From NCBI GenBank assembly GCA_947489195.1, contig CANLCT010000039.1:1-42023 (forward strand): 42,023 bases of DNA. The letters run 5' to 3'. A program made the position numbers and the translations under genes. Positions 17,590 through 26,585 of the stretch are shown one piece after another (the first letter of the stretch is position 1; each line of letters begins with the position of its first letter). The DNA is from an uncultured Aquimarina sp. (GTDB taxonomy: Bacteria; Bacteroidota; Bacteroidia; Flavobacteriales; Flavobacteriaceae). The notes below the pieces were generated by a model that made no database searches, was not told the DNA's origin, and was given only the letters and a program-made list of their open reading frames with translations.

Positions 17590-18848
17590 ACGTCAATTAC
17601 TTTTTTATCCTTTTTTACTATTTTAACATAAAGTATATAGTACACTAGTTGATAAAGTAGGTTTTCTATAATTTTAGTATAAAAAACTCCAATCAACCCA
17701 AATTTTGTAATAAAAATATACCCTATACTAACAGCCAATATACTCCTTGGTATTAAAATCCAAAAGTTAACATCTGTCCGCTTAATTGCATTTAAAGCTA
17801 TTTTATAAGGCTGGAAAAAAATATTTATTGCTTGTACCACAAAAGGAAAAACTATCAAAATACCTAAATTATTATATTTTTCACCAAATAACATTGTTAT
17901 TATTGGTTGTCCAAAAAAATAACCAATGATTATTAATAAAATAGACATCACGCTAAATAACAACGACCACTTTTTAACTGCCTTAGATAAACTTTCATAA
18001 TTCTTATTATTCTTTACAAAAAGAGGTAACAAGTATGAACTTATAGCTGTTAGTAATGGATTAATTATATTGGCCACACTAAGTAACACTCCTAAAACAG
18101 CAATATTATCTTTAGTTGATAAATACAATAGTAGCCAAGGATATATTTCTGAACTAAAATGAAATAAAACATTTGCTCCAACTAACCACTTACCAACACT
18201 CCAATTTTTTTTGAAATCATTTAGCAATCGATTTATTTTTAAAGCTAGTCTTTTTGAATTTAGAAAAAAATAAATAGTACTTATAAAAATATAAATCGAA
18301 GAAAATGAAATTAAAAAGAATTCAACTTCTTTTATTTTCAAAAAGAATATAATGGCAAGCACAACAAGCAAACTTAACGAACATGTTAAACCATAATATA
18401 AATTTTGCTTAGTCTTTCTTTCACTCAACATCGTTTCTCTTATAAAATAAAATGTAGTATGAGAGACAATGTAAATTAAAAAGAATATTAATTTCAAAAT
18501 ATTATTATCCTCTCTAAAAAACAATAAATAAATAACCGGAAATAATAGTATTACCGCTAGGGTAAAAAACAACTTAAAAAGAACATTTGAATTATAAAAC
18601 GAATTTTGCTCAAGGTCATTTACATCATTCAAATTAATTGCATATGGCCTTGAAATAAGTGCGCTTTGAAAACCAAGTACAAACAGTGTAACCGAAAATA
18701 ATAATACTAAATCCGCATAATCCGTTTTATCTAAAACCCTAGCAAGTACTACACTTATTAACAAGGTAGTAATACTCATGAAAAATTGATCTGATAAAAC
18801 GCTAAATAATTTCGGAAATTCTTTACTCTTTTTTAAACTAAAATTCAT
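17583..18848 (-). CDS. Oligosaccharide flippase family protein (Wzx candidate)
   Basis: A 421-residue integral membrane protein with about twelve hydrophobic segments, starting FSVLSDQFFMSITTLLISVVLARVLDK, the opening typical of Wzx/RfbX-type polysaccharide transporters of the MOP superfamily. It should flip the undecaprenyl-linked repeat unit to the periplasm. The C-terminus ends in a basic tail (KIVKKDKKVIDVC). It overlaps the polymerase-like gene by 7 bp and lies 87 bp after the initiating transferase gene. That is the largest gap within the operon and has no clear terminator or promoter. Confidence 0.88.
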   Translation of the reverse strand: MNFSLKKSKEFPKLFSVLSDQFFMSITTLLISVVLARVLDKTDYADLVLLFSVTLFVLGFQSALISRPYAINLNDVNDLEQNSFYNSNVLFKLFFTLAVILLFPVIYLLFFREDNNILKLIFFLIYIVSHTTFYFIRETMLSERKTKQNLYYGLTCSLSLLVVLAIIFFLKIKEVEFFLISFSSIYIFISTIYFFLNSKRLALKINRLLNDFKKNWSVGKWLVGANVLFHFSSEIYPWLLLYLSTKDNIAVLGVLLSVANIINPLLTAISSYLLPLFVKNNKNYESLSKAVKKWSLLFSVMSILLIIIGYFFGQPIITMLFGEKYNNLGILIVFPFVVQAINIFFQPYKIALNAIKRTDVNFWILIPRSILAVSIGYIFITKFGLIGVFYTKIIENLLYQLVYYILYVKIVKKDKKVIDVC

Positions 18849-18935
18849 TCAATGTATTAAATAAAATTTTCAAAAAAAAGAAATTAACTTTTAAGTAAAC
18901 ACAGAAAAGCAAATAAATTTACAATCAGGATTATT

Positions 18936-20075
18936 TTATTTAAAAGACTTTCTGGTTAATATTTTATTAGAAAACGTAACTACCGTTTTTTTTGACTTAT
19001 AATTAAGCTTCAAAAATAGATAAACAATTAATAGCAGCGAAGAAAAAACTATAAACAACTGGATATTTATATTATAATCACCAATAAAGTACACCATTGA
19101 AATAACAACTAAATTACTGATCGCTATAAATAAAGTTGCTTGTACATGCGAAAAACCTGCATCTAAAATTTTATGATGCACATGATTTCTATCTGCCGAC
19201 ATTGGACTCGTTCCTCTTAATATTCGTATTGCAAAAACACGAATTGTATCTATAATAGGAAAACAAAATGTTGCTGTAACTAAAGCTATTTTATTTGGCA
19301 CAAAAATATTATTTTGAGTAATTACATCCATTTTCAAAAAAATTAAAGCTTGAAACATTAGCAATACCCCTATAAACATGGAACCTGAATCCCCCATAAA
19401 CAATTTCCTTTGTTTAGAAAAATTAAAAACTAAAAAACCAACCAAACAACTTACTAAAACAAATGATACCATCGAAGCAAAATAAAGCTCATTTGAAACA
19501 AAATAGACCCCAAAAAACATACTTGCTATTATAGCTATACTACCTGCTAATCCATCAATACCATCAATTAAATTGTAGGCATTTATAAAAAATACATACA
19601 TAATAACTGTAAATAATACCGAAGGAATATAATCCAGAGTATCTACACCCAACACACCCAATATAGTGTCAATCCGTAAATTTGTCATTAATACCACAAT
19701 AAAAGCTACCGCAATTTGACCGAATAATTTTTTTAATGGAGCCACTCCTATTAAATCATCTTTGACTCCAATGAAAAATAAAATTGTTACGCCCGACAAT
19801 ATAGCTAGAAGTTGTTTCATTTCCATTTGCGAGTAGTCAAAAACTACCCCTGAAAACATTAAACATAAAGAAAAAACTATAAAAATACCAACTCCTCCTA
19901 AATTTGGAGTTTCTTCTGAATGTGAACTTCGATTACATGGAGCAGCCATCAAGTTTTTTTCCCTTGTTAAACATATTATTATTGGAAAAACTTTAATTGA
20001 AAGAAAAAGAGCTGTAAAAGATATTACAGCAATGAGTACACTTTGATTTGTTAAAAAACTGATTAAGCTCTGCAT
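18936..20075 (-). CDS. WecA/MraY family undecaprenyl-phosphate sugar-1-phosphate transferase
   Basis: This polytopic enzyme starts polymer synthesis by moving a sugar-1-phosphate (commonly GlcNAc-1-P) onto undecaprenyl phosphate. Numbered from the ATG at 20075 (379 residues), it has PNLGGVGIF, VKDDLIG (D106, D107), NAYNLIDGIDGLAG (about 165-178), GDSGSMFIG (228-236) and the cytoplasmic DRNHVHH motif (295-301), all standard for the family. A longer reading frame back to a GTG at 20126 adds 17 residues of poor character, so I prefer MQSLISF as the start. It is the first gene of the minus-strand polysaccharide locus. WecA-type initiation agrees with the WecG-type GT further down. Confidence 0.92.
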   Translation of the reverse strand: MQSLISFLTNQSVLIAVISFTALFLSIKVFPIIICLTREKNLMAAPCNRSSHSEETPNLGGVGIFIVFSLCLMFSGVVFDYSQMEMKQLLAILSGVTILFFIGVKDDLIGVAPLKKLFGQIAVAFIVVLMTNLRIDTILGVLGVDTLDYIPSVLFTVIMYVFFINAYNLIDGIDGLAGSIAIIASMFFGVYFVSNELYFASMVSFVLVSCLVGFLVFNFSKQRKLFMGDSGSMFIGVLLMFQALIFLKMDVITQNNIFVPNKIALVTATFCFPIIDTIRVFAIRILRGTSPMSADRNHVHHKILDAGFSHVQATLFIAISNLVVISMVYFIGDYNINIQLFIVFSSLLLIVYLFLKLNYKSKKTVVTFSNKILTRKSFK

Positions 20076-20557
20076 GTATTCGTTTTTAAAAATTACTGCT
20101 ATCAAAATAATAATCCTAACACACACTAAGTTAATACATTAATAATCAGATCATGTTAATCTTTCATTAACATTTGTCATCTTTTTATGAAAGAAAAAAC
20201 TTACATTATGTAAAATCTATTTTACAATAGAAATCCAATACCTTATTTCCCGTTTTAAAACTTAGCGTATTCTCATTAATACGAATTTTGTAGGGCATAG
20301 TTAACGATTCAATCAAAAGCAAACCACAACTTCTATGGGTTTTACACCATAAACTCGATGTAATTCAATATTAATCGATTATACTCATGTGAAATGAATT
20401 AAATCAAAACATCAAAAAAAACAAAAATCAAAAAATTATAAATATCGGTTTTAAAAAAATGTATTATTATACCAAAAACATTTAAACGATTTTATTGTAC
20501 TTAAGCAGATTAAAATAAGTACATGTAGAAAAAATAAAATTAAACATTTTAGAGATT
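20076..20557. other. Intergenic region upstream of the polysaccharide locus
   Basis: About 480 bp without a convincing gene, probably holding the promoter and a long leader of the minus-strand polysaccharide operon. It contains several short inverted repeats: GTAAAAT/ATTTTAC at 20210-20225 (2-nt loop), CGTATT/AATACG at 20266-20283, and TGTACTTA/TAAGTACA at 20496-20523. No exact TAnnTTTG element is present in the minus orientation, so the promoter cannot be placed. No UpxY-like antiterminator gene is adjacent. Confidence 0.5.
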
Positions 20558-22117
20558 TTAATATAAATTACTCTTCAATCGACGTATCTCTTCATCAAAA
20601 TTTAATGACTTGGAGTAGGTTTTCCAAAAATCAGGATTATATTTTTTCCAGTTTTTTGGTTGTTCATTTTTATTCTCAATTATTTGGTCAAATTTATCCT
20701 CGGTGATTTGACTTGTTTTATACACCAAAACCTTATAATCTGTAACCACTGTAGATCCAAAATTAACATCAGCTGCTAATTCATTTTGTTTTCTTCTTCC
20801 TTTTGTATTTTTATTTTTTTCAATAATTTTTAATGGCCTATCAATTCCATATACTTTTGTTTGAGTATTTTCAATATACTTTACTGTATATTTTTGATTT
20901 GCTCCTTTTTGAAAAATCATTGTTCCTTTGTAACCTTGCTCCCTGTAACTAAAACCCAATAACTTTATACTACGTAAAGGTTTTATATTTTGATAATCCA
21001 CTCTCAGTACCGCAAAGTCATCCATATTAATATAAACGATGCCTTTAAAATCTTCGTTCCCATTAGGATCAAACTTAATTTGATAGGCCAAATCATTACC
21101 AATTTCAATAAAATCTAACATTTCAAAATCATATCTACCTGGCTTAAAAATAAAATTCAATTTCGAATCTTCATTATAAATCAAATTTTTAAAAATTTTG
21201 CCCATAGCTTTTCTATTCAAATTCAGAAAAAAATTAGCATTCGCCTCTTCATTTTTTCCCATTTCATTTCGCATATCAATCAACTCTTCATTTTCAATAA
21301 AACTTTGATCTGCGCCTGCTTTAAAGCTAAATAAACCTGATTTTATTTTGAAATAAGAATCTTTTTTAACGTTTTTATTTAAAATGTTTTCTAGAGTGGC
21401 ATAAAAATCAGCCAAATAATCTTCACCATATATATCATATAATTTATTAGCTTTCTTTATGTCCAACTTATGATCATCAAAATCACTATAAAAATCTCCT
21501 AAAACTTCTGTATGAAATACGGAGCGTTTAGGCACTTTTGATAATTCATTTTTCACAAAAGCTTCGTCAATTTCTTTAAATGATGATTTTTTAAAATCTA
21601 TTTGAAAATTATCTGTATGGTTATTATCTGATTGCCTAAAAAATAGTTCCTTTTTTGTAAAATCTTTGTTATAATTTACATTCAACCTATTTTTTACCTC
21701 AAGTAGTACTTCTTCTATACTTAATTTTTTATTAGAAATAAATACGGCATTTAAATCTTCTACCTTAGGTGTTAGATAGAGGACTGAATCTAATTTTTCT
21801 ATTAAAGGCAATGTCAACTCCTCATAACCTATGGACGATATACGTAATGAATCTGTAACTGTATACCCTCTATTAATTTCTAATTTAAAGGCTCCATTTT
21901 GATCAGCCGAAACCCCATACTGATTGGCTGCTAAAATAGTTGCTCCATATATTGGCTTACCCGTAGCCTCATCTAAAATCGTTGAAGTTAGAATTTGAGC
22001 TTCAATTGAATAAAAACTCATGCAAACACATAAAAAAAGCGATGCTTTTAACCAAGCTCGCTTATATAAAAAATGCAATTTTATAGGAAACATTATACTT
22101 CTTTTGGTGTTATACAT
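20558..22117 (-). CDS. Carboxypeptidase-like regulatory domain protein of unknown function
   Basis: A 519-residue secreted protein. A hydrophobic signal segment (about 25-41, ending YSIEAQ) precedes a CarboxypepD_reg-like Ig fold (about 42-125: GKPIYGATILAANQYGVSADQNGAFKL). A large domain of about 390 residues follows, rich in beta strands and aspartate and lysine, that I cannot assign. Proteins of this layout are common in Flavobacteriaceae and are presumed periplasmic or outer-membrane associated. The ATG codes for MYNTKRSIMF; an internal methionine at residue 9 would place the signal closer to the N-terminus. The listed start overlaps the upstream 89-residue gene by 25 bp, so the two are probably co-transcribed. 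Confidence 0.7.
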   Translation of the reverse strand: MYNTKRSIMFPIKLHFLYKRAWLKASLFLCVCMSFYSIEAQILTSTILDEATGKPIYGATILAANQYGVSADQNGAFKLEINRGYTVTDSLRISSIGYEELTLPLIEKLDSVLYLTPKVEDLNAVFISNKKLSIEEVLLEVKNRLNVNYNKDFTKKELFFRQSDNNHTDNFQIDFKKSSFKEIDEAFVKNELSKVPKRSVFHTEVLGDFYSDFDDHKLDIKKANKLYDIYGEDYLADFYATLENILNKNVKKDSYFKIKSGLFSFKAGADQSFIENEELIDMRNEMGKNEEANANFFLNLNRKAMGKIFKNLIYNEDSKLNFIFKPGRYDFEMLDFIEIGNDLAYQIKFDPNGNEDFKGIVYINMDDFAVLRVDYQNIKPLRSIKLLGFSYREQGYKGTMIFQKGANQKYTVKYIENTQTKVYGIDRPLKIIEKNKNTKGRRKQNELAADVNFGSTVVTDYKVLVYKTSQITEDKFDQIIENKNEQPKNWKKYNPDFWKTYSKSLNFDEEIRRLKSNLY

Positions 22118-22362
22118 GTTAAATATCCTGGATTGTAGATACTGTTTTTTAACTTAATTCCGTTAAGGTAAGTTACTACAAATTTCTTTATAAAGGTATA
22201 GTTCCTTAAGTGGTTATTCACACTAATTTGCGGATCTCTATATTTTTCACGAATCATCCCATCATACTCTTGGTCTCCCCAGCAATTTGGACAATTATTT
22301 TCTGATACTTTTAGTATTCCTCCATGTGATTTTCTTCTAAACAATTTGATTGAAAAATTCAT
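22093..22362 (-). CDS. Small conserved hypothetical protein with CPNCWG motif
   Basis: An 89-residue soluble protein with no signal peptide. The central segment ENNCPNCWGDQEYDG has one CxxC pair, then KYRDPQISVNNHL and FIKKFVVTYLNGIKL, and a third cysteine lies near the C-terminus (YLTCITPKEV). I believe I have seen this CPNCWG family in other Flavobacteriaceae, but no function is known to me. The two cysteines of the motif could bind a metal in a dimer or form a redox pair. The gene overlaps the 519-residue protein gene downstream by 25 bp. Codon use and composition match the neighbours. Confidence 0.65.
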   Translation of the reverse strand: MNFSIKLFRRKSHGGILKVSENNCPNCWGDQEYDGMIREKYRDPQISVNNHLRNYTFIKKFVVTYLNGIKLKNSIYNPGYLTCITPKEV

Positions 22363-22528
22363 AGTCTTCTTTTTTTAGGGTTACTACTAGACTAAAACAG
22401 CTTATATTTTAGACTTTACTCGTTCCTTTTATGTCGAAAAAAAACAAAAAACCTAACCATAACCTCCAAAAAACAAAGATTATGACAATAATTATGTGTT
22501 TTATTTAAGTAATTGATAATGCAAAAGC

Positions 22529-22562
22529 AAAAAACCTTCTGTGTTTGTACAGAAGGTTTTTT
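22529..22562 (-). terminator. Rho-independent terminator after tRNA-Pro
   Basis: Perfect 14-bp inverted repeat AAAAAACCTTCTGT / ACAGAAGGTTTTTT with a 6-nt loop. Read on the minus strand it ends in a T run, seven bases after the tRNA 3' end. It is symmetrical enough to act in both directions. Confidence 0.85.
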
Positions 22563-22569
22563 ACGAAAG

Positions 22570-22644
22570 TCGGGAAGACTGGATTCGAACCAGCGATCTC
22601 ACGCCCCCCAGACGTGCACTTTAACCGGACTAAGCTACATCCCG
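22570..22644 (-). tRNA. tRNA-Pro (GGG anticodon)
   Basis: On the minus strand the molecule begins CGGGATG and ends CTTCCCG plus discriminator A. The acceptor stem has one T-T mismatch. The anticodon stem is CACGT/GCGTG around the loop CTGGGGG, giving anticodon GGG, and the T arm is GCTGG-TTCGAAT-CCAGT. CCA is not encoded. It starts 18 bases after the prfA stop and is followed by a strong terminator, so prfA and the tRNA may share a transcript. Confidence 0.92.
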
Positions 22645-22662
22645 ATATTTAATTAATTTTAT

Positions 22663-23739
22663 TTAAAAAACATCATTTGATTCCTTAAGCTTCTCTGTAT
22701 TTTCTACAAGCATTAATTCATCAATAATTTTTTGAATATCGCCATTAATTATATTTTGCAAATCATATAATGTTAATCCAATTCTGTGATCTGTTACACG
22801 ACCTTGAGGATAGTTATAAGTTCTAATTTTTGCAGAACGGTCACCACTAGATACCATACTTTTTCGCTTTTCAGAATCTGCCGCTTGTTTTTTTGCCAGC
22901 TCTAATTCGTATAAACGCGAACGTAATACTTTTAAAGCTTTTTCTAAATTTTTATGCGATGATTTCTGATCCTGACAACTTACAATCATTCCTGTAGGTT
23001 CGTGATGTAGTTTAATTGCTGAGTATGTTGTATTCACCGATTGCCCTCCTGGACCAGTTGATGTTGTTCGCTCAATACGCACTTCGGTCATATCTAACTC
23101 TACATCAAACTCCTCTGCTTCGGGCAGCACCATAACTGTAGCAGCACTAGTATGCACACGTCCCTGAGTTTCTGTCTGCGGTACACGTTGCACACGATGT
23201 ACTCCAGCTTCAAACTTCATCGTTCCATAAACATCCTCACCATTCACCTCTACAATGATTTCTTTAAAACCTCCACTAGTTCCATGACTTGTATCCATGA
23301 CACTCACAGACCAACCTTTACTTTCGCAATACTTATTATACATACGATATAAATCCCCTGCAAAAATACTAGCCTCATCTCCACCTGTTCCTGCTCTAAT
23401 TTCTAGCACACAATTTTTTGCATCTTCAGGATCCTTTGGCACTAACATAAAACGGATTTTTTCTTCTAAAGCAGGCAAGGCTTCTTTAGCTTCATCCAAT
23501 TCCATTTTTGCCATTTCTACCATTTCGGCGTCGCTACCATCGGCAATAATTTCTTCTGCCTCGGTAATATTATTAGTTAGGGTTATATAAGTTTCGCGCT
23601 CATCCATAATGGCTCTCAAATCCTTATATTCCTTATTTATTTTAATATAACGCTTTTGATCCGAAATAATATCGGGTTGAATAATCAGGTCACTGATTTC
23701 ATCAAAACGTTGTTTTACTATATTTAATTTATCGATCAT
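22663..23739 (-). CDS. prfA: Peptide chain release factor 1
   Basis: RF1 ends translation at UAA and UAG. The protein has 358 residues, the normal length. The tripeptide anticodon region reads P187-Q188-T189 in [16 protein letters not shown] (the RF1-type PxT, not the RF2 SPF), and the catalytic GGQ is at 231-233 in [11 protein letters not shown]. The N-terminal domain with the coiled region comes first, as expected. An exact TAACTTTG (-7 element) lies on the minus strand at 23760-23767, about 20 bases before the start. The tRNA-Pro gene follows. Confidence 0.97.
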   Translation of the reverse strand: MIDKLNIVKQRFDEISDLIIQPDIISDQKRYIKINKEYKDLRAIMDERETYITLTNNITEAEEIIADGSDAEMVEMAKMELDEAKEALPALEEKIRFMLVPKDPEDAKNCVLEIRAGTGGDEASIFAGDLYRMYNKYCESKGWSVSVMDTSHGTSGGFKEIIVEVNGEDVYGTMKFEAGVHRVQRVPQTETQGRVHTSAATVMVLPEAEEFDVELDMTEVRIERTTSTGPGGQSVNTTYSAIKLHHEPTGMIVSCQDQKSSHKNLEKALKVLRSRLYELELAKKQAADSEKRKSMVSSGDRSAKIRTYNYPQGRVTDHRIGLTLYDLQNIINGDIQKIIDELMLVENTEKLKESNDVF

Positions 23740-23759
23740 TATTCATGAAAATTGGAAGG

Positions 23760-23767
23760 CAAAGTTA
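23760..23767 (-). promoter_or_regulatory. Bacteroidota -7 promoter element for prfA
   Basis: The minus strand reads TAACTTTG, an exact match to TAnnTTTG. The expected start of transcription is about 7 nt further on, leaving a leader of 10-15 nt. The -33 element is not clear. Confidence 0.5.
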
Positions 23768-23768
23768 A

Positions 23769-24458
23769 TTAAATTAAACCACTTTTTACCCCTTCTTTAA
23801 ACTCTTGTAATCCTTTACTTGCTCCTTGTTTTATAACACTTACGTGCGAAGGAATATTTGCAGCAGGATTAGGGTCAATATAATAAATCTTTGCCGAAGT
23901 AGGCGCATATTCGAACAAACTTGCCGCAGGGTACACCTGTAATGACGTTCCTATAATTAACACGATATCTGCTTTTGACACCATAGTTACTGCCTTATCC
24001 AACATTGGCACTGCCTCACCAAACCACACAATGTGTGGTCGCAGTGAATACCCCTCAGGATCGGTGTCCTTTTCTGTTAAATCAGCATCCCAGTCCACAA
24101 TGTAGTTCTCATTTTTTAAACTACGTGCTTTACGTAATTCGCCATGCAAATGAATAATATGTGCACTTCCTGCTCTTTCATGCAAATCATCTACATTTTG
24201 GGTAATTATTGAAACTTGAAAATCTTTTTCCATTGCTGCCAATGTATAATGCCCCTTGTTAGGTTGCACCTCAAAAAGTTGTTTTCTGCGTTGATTGTAA
24301 AAATCATACACTAAATCTGGATTCTTCGCAAAACCCTGTGGACTTGCCACTTCCATAACATCATGCCCTTCCCACAGACCACCAGCGTCTCTAAAAGTAT
24401 TAATCCCGCTCTCGGCACTCATTCCTGCTCCTGTTAGTACAACTAGGTGTTTCATCAA
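23769..24458 (-). CDS. Sir2-family NAD-dependent deacylase (CobB/class III-like) lacking zinc-finger cysteines
   Basis: A 229-residue sirtuin that should remove acyl groups from lysines using NAD. The NAD-binding GAGMSAESGI (10-19), TQNVDDLHE, the catalytic H105 in LHGEL, and GTSLQVYPAA are intact. The pair Y54 and R57 in FYNQRR corresponds to the Tyr/Arg of E. coli CobB and SIRT5 that favours succinyl or malonyl lysine. The zinc ribbon normally placed between HGEL and RPHIVWFGE is replaced by about 35 residues without any cysteine, and the whole protein has none. I recall similar zinc-less forms in Bacteroidota. The gene ends 29 bp before the prfA start codon. Confidence 0.9.
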   Translation of the reverse strand: MMKHLVVLTGAGMSAESGINTFRDAGGLWEGHDVMEVASPQGFAKNPDLVYDFYNQRRKQLFEVQPNKGHYTLAAMEKDFQVSIITQNVDDLHERAGSAHIIHLHGELRKARSLKNENYIVDWDADLTEKDTDPEGYSLRPHIVWFGEAVPMLDKAVTMVSKADIVLIIGTSLQVYPAASLFEYAPTSAKIYYIDPNPAANIPSHVSVIKQGASKGLQEFKEGVKSGLI

Positions 24459-24802
24459 TTGTTTATCTATAATTACTAAAAACTAATTTATGTTTTTAAT
24501 CCTTTTATTAAAAAAGATATACTAAAAATAAAAAAACAATATCGCTAAGTAGCATAAGCACTACTTTTTTACTCACACCAAAATTAATTTAACAATAAAC
24601 TATTAATCAAAAATGAATTGTTTTTTTATGATTTTAACAAAAAAATCTTTTTTTTAACATCCAAAGCACTTATTCAATTATTTTAATACATTTTAAAATA
24701 CTACCTTAGGAGTACTCGAAATAACACAATAGCTTAAATCTGATTTTTAAATAGTTGTCACTCTCTCTTTATCCCCAACTATGCTCGAAGTCAAAAAAAC
24801 AT
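24459..24802. other. Divergent intergenic region between sirtuin and kinase genes
   Basis: About 340 bp of AT-rich sequence between two divergent genes. TACATTTT at 24687-24694 matches seven of eight bases of the -7 element for the kinase gene. An open frame extends the kinase back to a TTG at 24755, but the residues it adds do not look like protein of this family. No RNA gene or repeat is visible. Confidence 0.4.
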
Positions 24803-26548
24803 ATGAAAATCAAACTTATTTTATTTATTTATTTACTAATAACGCCACTCTTACGCGCCGACACAAAACCTAATTACCAAATACAAGACGCGCAAAGAGC
24901 CATTATTATTTTTAACCTAGCCCAACAAGTAACCTGGCATGAACAAAACAATAAACAATTCAAAATAGGTGTTTTAGGCAATAACAAACAGCTTATTAGC
25001 AAAATAAAATTACTCGCAAAAAAAAGAAAGCTCAAAGGAAAAAACACAAAAATTATTCAATTTAATTCCATTGAAAATTTAGATGATATCCAATTACTTT
25101 ATGTCAATAAAAAATTCAATTTTAATATAAATGAAATTTTAGATAAAATAAGAAATAAACACATTCTATTAATAACTGAAAATTATGATTATCAATCATC
25201 AATGATCAACATTACACTTTCAGACAATCAATTTCAATATGAAATAAACACTGAGCTTTTAGAAAAAGAAAAATTCACTTATTCGCCTTCATTAAAAAAA
25301 TCTTCAATTAACTCCTCTGAAGTTTGGAGAGACCTTTATGAAACTAAAAAATCTTTGACTAAAGTTGTTATTGAAAACAAGCAGCAAAAAGAAATCATTA
25401 AAAATAAAATTAAAGAAATTGAATATGATAAAGAGAAAATAAATTTAAATAAAAGGGTTATTGAAAAATTATCTATTGAAAACTCTCTTAAAGAAAAGAA
25501 ATATGAAGAAAAATTAATTTTAGAAAAAAAATTAGAACAAACGATAACAAAAAATCTTGAATTAATTAACTCTCAAAAAGAAAAAATTAAACTTAGTGCT
25601 GATGAAATTGAGCTACAACAAATTTATTTAAACGATCAAAAAAAACAAGTTTTAGCTCAAAAAGTAATACTTGATAACCAAATAAAAAGAATACATTCTC
25701 AGAAAAAAACCAACTTAATACTATTAAGCTTATCAATACTACTTTTTTTAAGTCTTTTATTCATTTATCAAGGCTATTTGACCAAAAATAAGCTTAATAA
25801 AAAATTAGAAGAAAAAAATGCCGCAATTCATAAACAATCAAAAACACTAGAAGCAAAAAATAATGAATTAGAACAATTTGCTTACATAGCTAGCCACGAT
25901 TTACAAGAACCTTTAAACACAATTACAAGTTTTATAGGCTTAATAAAAGAAGATCATGAAAAGCATTTTAATGAAATTGCTATGGAAAGCATGAACTACA
26001 TTGTCGATGCCAGTAGCCGTATGAAAAAGTTAATTGATTCTATTCTTGATTATTCTAGATTAGGAAGAACAAAAAACTACACTATTGTAAATACAAAAAA
26101 AATAATACTTGAAATAAAAGCTGATTTAAAAACTGTAATTGATAAAAAAAATGCACAAATAACATTCAATAATTTACCCAAAATTAAAGGTACGAATACC
26201 GAACTACGCTTACTTTTTCAAAACTTAATAAGTAATGGTATTAAATTTAGTAAACCTAATGTGAGTCCGAAAATATTTATTGACAGTAAATTAATTACAA
26301 GTACAAATAATGTTGCCGAAAAGATTTGGGAGTTTTCTGTAAATGATAATGGAATTGGCATACCAAAAAAACATGAGAAAAGAATATTTCATATTTTTCA
26401 ACGCTTACATTCTAAAGAAAAGTATGAAGGAACTGGTATTGGACTGGCCCATTGCAAAAAAATTGTAGAATCGCATGGAGGTACTATTTGGATTAGTTCT
26501 GAAGTAAACAAAGGAACTACCTTTTATTTTACTATTCCACATTTTTAA
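24803..26548 (+). CDS. Sensor histidine kinase with periplasmic YfiR-like (DUF4154) domain
   Basis: Starting at the ATG at 24803 the protein has 581 residues: signal peptide (1-20, ending LLRAD), a YfiR/DUF4154-like domain (about 25-170; QDAQRAIIIFNLAQQVTW and FKIGVLG openings), a lysine- and glutamate-rich coiled coil (about 180-300), one transmembrane helix (304-322), a short cytoplasmic coil, HisKA with phospho-acceptor H365 in ASHDLQEPL, and HATPase (N474, N478; DNGIGI 515-520; GTGIGLA 543-549). YfiR is a periplasmic regulator of a cyclase in Pseudomonas; here the domain is wired to a kinase instead. No cysteine is present in the YfiR part, so disulfide sensing is unlikely. Two receiver-only proteins encoded convergently just after it are the likely phosphate acceptors. 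Confidence 0.88.
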   Translation: MKIKLILFIYLLITPLLRADTKPNYQIQDAQRAIIIFNLAQQVTWHEQNNKQFKIGVLGNNKQLISKIKLLAKKRKLKGKNTKIIQFNSIENLDDIQLLYVNKKFNFNINEILDKIRNKHILLITENYDYQSSMINITLSDNQFQYEINTELLEKEKFTYSPSLKKSSINSSEVWRDLYETKKSLTKVVIENKQQKEIIKNKIKEIEYDKEKINLNKRVIEKLSIENSLKEKKYEEKLILEKKLEQTITKNLELINSQKEKIKLSADEIELQQIYLNDQKKQVLAQKVILDNQIKRIHSQKKTNLILLSLSILLFLSLLFIYQGYLTKNKLNKKLEEKNAAIHKQSKTLEAKNNELEQFAYIASHDLQEPLNTITSFIGLIKEDHEKHFNEIAMESMNYIVDASSRMKKLIDSILDYSRLGRTKNYTIVNTKKIILEIKADLKTVIDKKNAQITFNNLPKIKGTNTELRLLFQNLISNGIKFSKPNVSPKIFIDSKLITSTNNVAEKIWEFSVNDNGIGIPKKHEKRIFHIFQRLHSKEKYEGTGIGLAHCKKIVESHGGTIWISSEVNKGTTFYFTIPHF

Positions 26549-26585
26549 AACTACTCATGTATTACCAGTATACAAAGCTAATATG

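Noticed and set aside
7480..20075. Recently acquired genomic island
   Set aside because: No integrase, terminal repeats or tRNA junction flank the polysaccharide locus and base composition looks like the surroundings; horizontal origin cannot be shown from this window.
24755..24802. TTG start for the histidine kinase
   Set aside because: The extra 16 residues are not signal-like, whereas the ATG at 24803 opens directly into a good signal peptide.
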